NCBI GenBank assembly: GCA_022457065.1 | Contig: JAJGBQ010000003.1 | Coordinates: 3,286,001 to 3,350,000 of the forward strand | DNA: 64,000 nucleotides | Source of the DNA: Curvularia sp. ZM96 | Taxonomy: Eukaryota; Ascomycota; Dothideomycetes; Pleosporales; Pleosporaceae | Direction: 5' to 3' | Shown: positions 57,435 to 64,000 of the stretch, piece after piece | How positions within the stretch are numbered: position 1 is the stretch's first letter | Layout of the letters: each line of letters opens with the position of its first letter | Program-made: the position numbers and the translations under genes | The notes under the pieces: generated by a model | The model's database searches: none | Told to the model about the DNA's origin: nothing | The model's input: the letters and a program-made list of their open reading frames with translations, nothing else

Positions 57435-59138
57435 ATGAGGCTTCTGAATACGAAGTCTCTTGAGCTTAGCCGTCCCTATGTACCGAGCGAGGTTCCAGAC
57501 TACGCAATTCTTTCTCACCGGTGGAACACTGAAGAGGTCACATTTGCAGACATAAACAACGCACGCATTCTCCAACCTGAAAGCCAAGTCCGGACGAAGA
57601 ATGGATTTGCAAAGATACAGGGAGCTTGCAAAAGAGCACTCAATGATGGATACACTTGGATCTGGATTGACAGTTGTTGCATCGACAAGTCTAGTTCGGC
57701 TGAACTACAAGAAGCAATCAATTCTATGTGGAGATACTACGCAGAGTCAAATGTTTGCTACGTTTATCTAGCAGATGTTCCCGACTCAGAAGCTGGCTGG
57801 GGTTCAATGTTCGCTGAAAGCGAATGGTTCACACGTGGTTGGACGTTGCAAGAGTTGATCGCCCCAACATTTCTCGAGTTCTTTGCGGAGGATTGGGTCG
57901 CCATTGGTACGAAATTCGAACGGTACGAACAGATTGCAGAAATTACCTCAATCGAACCAGATGTTCTCATTCGTGTTAAGGTTATTGACAACTTCACTGT
58001 TGCCGAAAGATTGTCGTGGGCATCTCATCGGAACGTCACTAGGGAAGAGGACGAGTCATATTCGCTCCTGGGTCTATTTGACGTCAATATGCCACTCCTC
58101 TATGGAGAGGGGCGGCAAAAAGCTTTCATCAGGCTCCAAGAAGCTATCTACAATGCTACAGCCGACCACTCGATGTTTCTATTCCGACATAGTCAATACA
58201 AAGATGCCCAACCTCTATTGGCCAATTCACCCACAGGCTTCTGCGACAGATTGGGTTGCATTCCCTGTGGCTTGCGGGGAAGTCGGAACACATCCTCGAG
58301 TTTTCGATATCGCGAGATCATTGAATCCGAGAGGTGGACTACACAAGCCCATGAACAAATCATGACGAATGTTACCACGTCCCGCAATGAAATGTCCACT
58401 GTGCTTCCGCTGCTGGCCTATCAAGATGTTTCCAGCAAGCTAGAATTTTTCGACAAAGAGATACTGCAGGCCAGTGCAACACATGTAGCAGTACTAAATC
58501 ATACCCTGGAAAAGTATCCCCAAGGCGCTTTTTGCCTCTTATTAAGTCGAGAGCCTGATCTGGATGCAAGCCTCCGTTTACAAGTCCTCCCGGCCATTTT
58601 GCCCCAGCTTGGGGACCTCGTGTCTCAACTTCAAAAGACGAAGCTCCTCATCTGCCCAGAACCGAGAACACTAGAGGATGAAAACATCATCGAAACTGTG
58701 TTTTTTGTTGAGAGCGATTTGTTCCATGTAGAAGCATGGCGCGCTGAGGGTAGCAACAGTCAATCATTACTATCAGCACAGCCAGGACGAAATTCAAACT
58801 TCAAGATTCAGCTGAGAAAGGCCGATACAACTGAAAACCCAGTCAAAGTGTCATGTCGAATATTTGGCTCCCAGAATCCCAAATTATTGCTCACTATCTG
58901 TCTAGCTCAAATTCATGGAATTTGGTCCATCAAAGATATATTTGAACGAAGGAATTCGACCAGGGGACGAAAATTACGCACGTTGTTTCTTTCCACTATT
59001 CCTACCGATCGTTGTGCAATTGAGCTTCCGAGTGAAAGGATGCTGTCGGTGAAGCTTCGACGCTTACCTAGCTCTGCGCGTACTTCTGAAGGCTCCATTG
59101 TAAGAAATGGCTATAAAATCTCATTAGATAGTCGATAG
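57435..59138 (+). CDS. HET-domain protein (heterokaryon incompatibility-like)
   Basis: This single-exon protein of 567 residues has an N-terminal HET domain (PF06985), about residues 20-150. HET proteins trigger cell death or growth arrest when genetically different fungal cells fuse. Key blocks: the opening MRLLNTKSLEL, YAILSHRWNTEEVTF, GYTWIWIDSCCIDKSSSAELQ, SNVCYVYLADVPD, SEWFTRGWTLQELIAP and, at the end of the domain, SYSLLGLFDVNMPLLYGEG. The segment C-terminal to it (about 400 residues) has no NACHT, WD40 or ankyrin repeats that I can see, so this is not a full HET-E/HET-D type protein. It resembles the short HET family numerous in Pezizomycotina. The frame is intact. It lies in otherwise gene-poor DNA, as is common for these genes. 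Confidence 0.93.
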   Translation: MRLLNTKSLELSRPYVPSEVPDYAILSHRWNTEEVTFADINNARILQPESQVRTKNGFAKIQGACKRALNDGYTWIWIDSCCIDKSSSAELQEAINSMWRYYAESNVCYVYLADVPDSEAGWGSMFAESEWFTRGWTLQELIAPTFLEFFAEDWVAIGTKFERYEQIAEITSIEPDVLIRVKVIDNFTVAERLSWASHRNVTREEDESYSLLGLFDVNMPLLYGEGRQKAFIRLQEAIYNATADHSMFLFRHSQYKDAQPLLANSPTGFCDRLGCIPCGLRGSRNTSSSFRYREIIESERWTTQAHEQIMTNVTTSRNEMSTVLPLLAYQDVSSKLEFFDKEILQASATHVAVLNHTLEKYPQGAFCLLLSREPDLDASLRLQVLPAILPQLGDLVSQLQKTKLLICPEPRTLEDENIIETVFFVESDLFHVEAWRAEGSNSQSLLSAQPGRNSNFKIQLRKADTTENPVKVSCRIFGSQNPKLLLTICLAQIHGIWSIKDIFERRNSTRGRKLRTLFLSTIPTDRCAIELPSERMLSVKLRRLPSSARTSEGSIVRNGYKISLDSR

Positions 59139-61000
59139 ATAGTCCTGTCATAACTCGTGTACAATCTCATACGAGAGGTTCATAGAATAGTGGGAAAAAA
59201 TCTCACCAGTTTTGGATGAAACTACAACACTAGAGATAGTGGAACAGCCATTAGGTACATCATGTTGCAAACACCCCACGTTGTACTTCCTCCTCGCTTC
59301 TTTGGTTTCGCCTTGTACTCGAGTTTCAATTAACACATGTCTATCTCGAAACTGTCTGACACCCTCTTGTGCCTCACAAAACATCCGAAGCGTATGTCAG
59401 CTTAATATGTTACACTGCGATGCGCAGACATTGCCTGTTGTAGCCGCTCTTAAGAGACGGACCACTGTACTCGGTAAAGAAGGGTATGGTTTATAGGGTG
59501 ATGTTTGGAAGTGAAGGTCGAGCGGTTCTTGAGATTACATCGAACCATTTCTGATTAGATCGATGAACATATAGCTTCGATGCACCCAAGCGATGATGTA
59601 GGTTCGGTTTTCATATATCATTGAAGGTTCGAGATAACTGGTGGTAGATGCGCTCTAGAGTTAATTTAATTTTTTTTTTTTCTAGTTTGTGTTACTTCAC
59701 CGCTAAGGTCTCTTTTTCCGTTGGTGATGAATATCAGATGAGTCAACATCAAACACAATTACATCATGCCCTGGCGATAGCTCCTTGAGCACGCAGGCTC
59801 TCACATTATCGCCAGCTCTGTCACCCAAGATGAGAGGTTCGGCTTTACTAGCATTATACGAAGTAGTAGTATCCAACCACCAATGACCTCTCAAAAAGAC
59901 CGTCAGCACTACTCTGCGCTTACTCTGCTACTGTCTAGCTGGAAAAGTCTGTGGGCGCACGCCGATTGGCTGTGATAACCGAACTCCGACGTGAACCCGA
60001 TTAGTTCCTTTAACCACTAGTTGTCAGCAAGGGAGGGAATCCTTCTGTTTGTTACTTGTAACTTTAGGTTCTCTCAGAACTCTACGTATAAGTTACCCAG
60101 AGCTAGATTGGGATACGAATCTGAGATGCTAATTTGGTCAGCCCTATTGTTACTATAATTTACTATACTGTGCTGTGTCTGTGTCCGTCCGCTCCCTGAC
60201 GGGGATAGAGATTGAAGTTTCATCTTTCGGTTTTGATTGGAGCTGTAGAAGATAGATTAATTAACTATCATACAGAATTCATGTTGAAAAGGCCGAGCTG
60301 TAGGATGCGGCGTGCGTATGTACTGACTAGAGCATAGGCCATGGACCCACGTACAGGGTACATGATGATGGACGGTAGTTGGATAGTCGGCCCTAGTCGC
60401 TCGTAAATGCTACTATGACACAATCATCATCCCCAATATCTATTACATCACAAGACCTTAGCGCTTATTTCGAGTTTGCAATAACTGCAAGAGACATGTA
60501 AAGTTCTTTTGTATGATCTTTTAAGCCAAGTGACTAGGTTCACACCTAATCAAAATATAATATATGGCGGATCGAACAAGTCCCAAAGTGCGATAACGAC
60601 AGCCTCTAGTATTGTAGCTATGGATCATTAGGGATATAGTGATAGGCTGCCGGGGTTACGATAGAAGTCAAGTTTGAGCGTAGTAAGGGTAGCTGTTTTC
60701 ATCTAATCTACAAGGATACGTACGGCGCTGGTTATCTTTCAATCAGCACTAAACCGATCTGAAGTAGAAATATACTTACCCTTGTTTAAAAATATGAACT
60801 AACGAAATTTACCCATGTCCATCTACGTACCTAGTTAGCTCCAAAGTTCATGCGATCTAACACCAGCCCTTGGCTAAGTCAAGGCGACCGTCTCTGCGAA
60901 GTCTTTTTGAATTACTTATATTTACCCATTCTCTCTACTAAAGACTCTGCTTTTCTTATTTTATCAATTCTCAAACATCTCTATTCCTCTATTCCCAAAT
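59139..61000. other. Gene-poor, AT-rich-looking region
   Basis: These 1.9 kb contain a T tract near 59670-59682 and no gene I can support. A 68-codon minus-strand frame at 59703-59909 reads protein-like but has no recognisable family and could be a gene relic. Confidence 0.45.
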
Positions 61001-61351
61001 ATGAAGTGTATGCTAAACCTGCCTCTCATGCAAGTACATAAGTCTTCGTACTAACTTTCACTACGATAGTCTCTACTCTCTCCCTTGCCCTAGGCTCTTT
61101 TTCCCTTATCGCTGCCTATAACCCTAAACAAGTTGAGGCTATTAAGCGAGTCGAGGCTTTTGAGCGCTCCACGGCGCCGCAGAGCGTTAATATCGAGAAG
61201 CGCTGGGACTGCAGTAAATGCTTTTTTACCGGCTGTCCTGATTTTCACCAATGCTGTCATTGCAAATACTGCAAGGGATTCAGTGGTAAGCATCCTTATG
61301 TCTAGGCCATTGCGTTTATAGTTGCTAATTAGTGTAGCTAAATGCAGCTAA
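61001..61351 (+). CDS. Small secreted cysteine-rich protein, Kex2-processed (effector-like candidate)
   Basis: This short gene appears only after splicing: exon 1 61001-61007 (seven nt), intron 61008-61069 with a perfect TACTAAC branch site, exon 2 61070-61285, intron 61286-61337 with GCTAAT, exon 3 61338-61351. The product is 78 residues. Residues 1-18 form a signal peptide (MKFSTL start, small residues at the end). Residues 19-47 are a charged pro-segment ending in a Lys-Arg pair (46-47), the Kex2 recognition dipeptide. The mature part is 31 residues with eight cysteines (C50, C53, C58, C64, C65, C67, C70, C77), an even number consistent with four disulfides. If intron 2 is retained, the frame stops at 61305 with only seven cysteines, so splicing is favoured. 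The features fit secreted effectors, antifungal peptides or signalling peptides. No family is recognised and no activity is inferred. Confidence 0.65.
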
Positions 61352-62876
61352 ATGCAGTAATTCACGATAGTACAAGAGATCCAGGGTTAGGGTTGAATAG
61401 TGTTGAAGTAACGAAAGATTGAGTGAGGGATTCTAGAAAAGAGAAATGCTAGGGGAGACGGATGACTAAGTGAACAAATATACATTGGTATGCTGGATTA
61501 TCTCTGGACTTACTGTCTTATTCTTGATTCTATCTATCTAGTGGCCGTGCCCACTCTACTTGCACTTGGTTGCGTGATGGTCCATACTGGGCACGAATAT
61601 GCAGACGTGGAACAGCTGATAGTGAGAGTCCTGTCGAATACCAAGCAGAATGCATTAGATAGATAGTCGAGATCACTTGATAGAATTAAAACACCTTCGT
61701 CTCAAAGAATAAGCGATAGGCATCGGAGACAGAAGTCCAGCGCAATAACAACTCAGCGTCTATCTCAGCGTGCTAGGGTGTATGGTGCAATAGAACGCTT
61801 TTTCTCCTAAACCTCTAAACCGTTTATAAAATATTTGTATGTTGAAGTGATGATGTTATTTTCTTTGCGGCTTTTAAAGTTTAGAAGGCTTGCTTCTAAG
61901 CTCATTCTAGTATGTTGATAATAGGGTCATCAGTAATGAATAAAAAGGGACCAATTCGGGACACAGGCAGGAGTTACTAAGATATCGCCACATTCAAGCT
62001 ATTACAATGTGTCTCGGTAACGCAGCATGTATTAGGTTAGTCTTACAACCTAGCCTAAGTGCGATGAAAAGAAGGAGAGGACGATACAAAATCTTTCACA
62101 AGAAAATGTGGTACAAAAATGCGCCACTTGAGAATGTTTTGAAGTAAGAAACTCTGTTCAGAATATGATGGTTACGTATGGAGAATTTTACTACTGGTCT
62201 GCAATTGGAGTGCAATACTATGCATTTCCTGGAGCATAGATCCACGTCGGCCGAGCAATCTTCTAGATCGATATGGATGCGCTATTTTGCGCCATGTCCA
62301 CGATCACAATGCCGCAGCGGCAAGTCGACGTCTCAGCCGATCTCTAATGACGAAATGACAACGGCAACTAAACAAGGATTGCCTGGGCATCTTTGCTTGT
62401 TACGGGTCGCCACGTTGTCTCGGCAGATCGAATCGTTTCAGGAACAGGGGATGCGACATGTTGACGTCTTCACCGCGAGTCTTGTCCGAGATTTTTGCAC
62501 TCTTGTCGCCCCAAATTCAGACGCTTATCGGACCTTTTGAGACGGGGTTAACGGCGATTGTGGTGCATGACCCGTTTTGAGGCTCAAAAACGTGGTTAAA
62601 GTGGGTCTGATGTCAACGGCGTAGATCGGCGAAAGGACAAAACACCAGGATAAGCTATACCTCCATGCCTCAACCCCATACCGAGTTTTGATGTATTACA
62701 AATGCTAGGAATTTTTCTAGAAGGTTGGAACGGATGTGAATATAAAACTATAGCCATGTACTTCGTGTAGTTCCTATACTATTCAACAAATCTCATTTTA
62801 CATCAATCCAACTAGTTCTTCCAAACCTCTTGTTTTCGTTTAAATTCGTTTTCAGTACCAGAGCAAGCGAAGAGCC
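61352..62876. other. Gene-poor region upstream of alcohol dehydrogenase
   Basis: These 1.5 kb are largely noncoding. A 120-codon frame at 62178-62540 is unassigned and unconvincing. The right end contains the promoter of the dehydrogenase. Confidence 0.45.
62715..62746 (+). promoter_or_regulatory. Heat-shock-element-like core and TATA box of the dehydrogenase
   Basis: TTCTAGAA at 62715-62722 is a perfect inverted nTTCnnGAAn core, followed by a partial third unit. TATAAA lies at 62741-62746, about 130 bases before the ATG. This suggests stress induction but is short and unproven. Confidence 0.3.
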
Positions 62877-63932
62877 ATGTCTTCATCATCTGATTTCCAG
62901 GGCTGGGTCGCCCACGACCCCTCTGCCGCCGACGGCAACATGAAATGGGGCGAATATACTCCCAAGAACTTCGAGTCTACCGATATTGAGATGGAAATCA
63001 GCCACTGCGGTGTCTGCGGCTCCGACATCCACACCCTCCGCTCTGGTTGGGGCCCCTCAGACTACCCTCTAGTTGTCGGTCACGAGATCATCGGCAAGGT
63101 CACTCGTGTTGGAAACGACGTCAAGGACCTCAAGGTCGGTGACCGTGTTGGTGTTGGTGCGCAGTCTGACTGCTGTGAGAGCTGCAGGCCTTGCAAGAGC
63201 AAGCAGGAGTCCAATTGCAACAGCTTTGTCATGACTTACAACGCCAAGTACAAGTCCGGCGACAAGGCCCAGGGAGGCTACGCAAAGAAGTGGCGTGGCC
63301 CTGCTGCCTTCGCAATTCCTATCCCTGAGGGACTTCCCTCCGAGTACGCCGCTCCTCTTATGTGCGGTGGTGTAACTGTCTACAACCCTCTTGTTACCTA
63401 CGGTGCTGGTCCAGGAAAGCGCGTTGGTGTTGTTGGTATTGGAGGTCTTGGTCACTTTGCTCTCCTTTTCGCAAAGGCCCTGGGCTGCGACGAAGTCGTT
63501 GCCATCTCGCGCTCCTCTTCCAAGAAGGCCGACGCTATGGAGCTCGGCGCCGATAGGTTCATCGCTACTGGTGAGGACCCTGAGTGGATGACCAAGAACG
63601 CCAATGGCCTCGACATCATCATTTCCACAATCTCCGGTGGTTTCGCCCTCGACCAATACCTCAACCTCCTCGACGTCAACGGTACTTTCGTTCAGCTCGG
63701 CGCTCCCGATGACCCACTTCCCAGCTTCTCCCCTATGGGCTTGATCTTCAAGAACTTGAAGATTGCTGGCTCCCTCATCGGTACCAGGCAACACATTGCC
63801 GATATGTTGGAGCTGGCAAAGAAGACCAACCTCAAGGCTTGGGTCCAGGTCCGACCCATGTCTGAGGCTAACGATGTTGTTATCGACTTTGAGAAGGGTC
63901 TGCCTAGGTACCGCTATGTGCTCAAGAACTAA
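62877..63932 (+). CDS. Zinc-dependent NADP(H) alcohol dehydrogenase, CAD/Adh6 type
   Basis: This cytosolic 351-residue single-exon dehydrogenase of the cinnamyl-alcohol-dehydrogenase/yeast Adh6-Adh7 group reduces aldehydes with NADPH. The catalytic zinc site is seen as ISHCGVCGSDIHTL (Cys) and VVGHEIIG (His-Glu). Structural zinc cysteines follow in SDCCESCRPCKSKQESNC. The Rossmann motif is VVGIGGLGHFALLFAKALG, and the third zinc Cys lies in APLMCGGVTVYNPL. The C terminus (KGLPRYRYVLKN) is the family ending. Codon use is biased to C/T-ending codons, suggesting high expression. The upstream TATA and heat-shock-like elements support stress-related control. No sign of truncation; the gene ends 68 bases before the window edge. 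Confidence 0.95.
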   Translation: MSSSSDFQGWVAHDPSAADGNMKWGEYTPKNFESTDIEMEISHCGVCGSDIHTLRSGWGPSDYPLVVGHEIIGKVTRVGNDVKDLKVGDRVGVGAQSDCCESCRPCKSKQESNCNSFVMTYNAKYKSGDKAQGGYAKKWRGPAAFAIPIPEGLPSEYAAPLMCGGVTVYNPLVTYGAGPGKRVGVVGIGGLGHFALLFAKALGCDEVVAISRSSSKKADAMELGADRFIATGEDPEWMTKNANGLDIIISTISGGFALDQYLNLLDVNGTFVQLGAPDDPLPSFSPMGLIFKNLKIAGSLIGTRQHIADMLELAKKTNLKAWVQVRPMSEANDVVIDFEKGLPRYRYVLKN

Positions 63933-64000
63933 GTCATGAGCAGAAGCATAGATATAAACGAAGACGATACCCTGTATTTGTAGAAAAAATGATGTGGCAT

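Noticed and set aside
1..64000. tRNA genes, rRNA genes, CRISPR arrays, intact transposons
   Set aside because: I looked for B-box-like GTTCGA contexts, long direct repeats and transposase or reverse-transcriptase motifs and found none I could defend by eye.

Overview
The window looks like genomic DNA from a filamentous ascomycete (Pezizomycotina; Dothideomycetes/Pleosporales is my best guess, at low confidence). The grounds are short introns of about 45-65 nt with GTAAGT-type donors and CTAAC-type branch sites, and fungal-only families: Zn2Cys6 regulators, a CFEM-receptor-like membrane protein, a HET-domain protein and a Pho89/PHO-4 phosphate permease. I assembled all gene models by hand from reading frames and splice signals. 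Twenty-one protein genes are well supported, and two smaller ones are proposed.

Left part (1-26.5 kb): an accessory-looking, oxidoreductase-rich region. It holds an FMN-dependent NtaA/DszA-type monooxygenase divergent from an MDR-type reductase, an UNC93-like transporter, a Baeyer-Villiger-type monooxygenase, a phosphate permease with upstream PHO boxes, and a regulator joining C2H2 fingers to a Zn2Cys6 cluster. Next come a divergent, mitochondrially targeted complex I PSST (NDUFS7) homologue, a second BVMO and a CFEM/PTH11-like membrane protein. No PKS, NRPS or terpene cyclase is present, so a biosynthetic role is not proven.

Middle (26.5-41 kb): mostly housekeeping genes. These are ribulose-phosphate 3-epimerase, a large methyltransferase-domain protein, LSm2, the cytosolic Fe-S targeting factor CIA2 and a conserved Zn2Cys6 regulator preceded by 3.3 kb of gene-free, C/T-rich DNA.

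Right part (43.9-52.1 kb): a compact set that may serve nucleobase or N-heterocycle use. It contains an NCS2/NAT permease and an amidohydrolase/deaminase sharing a promoter with several GATA sites, then a Zn2Cys6 regulator (convergent with the deaminase, 2 nt apart) and a 2-oxoglutarate/Fe(II) dioxygenase resembling thymine 7-hydroxylase-type enzymes. It is followed by the DNA cross-link repair nuclease Pso2/Snm1.

Right end (55-64 kb): gene-poor, apparently AT-rich DNA with a HET-domain gene, a previously hidden three-exon gene for a 78-residue secreted, Kex2-processed, eight-cysteine protein, and a zinc alcohol dehydrogenase. The most interesting items are that small secreted protein, the divergent PSST copy and its possible role as an inhibitor-tolerant target, and the NAT permease lacking two normally essential substrate-binding residues.
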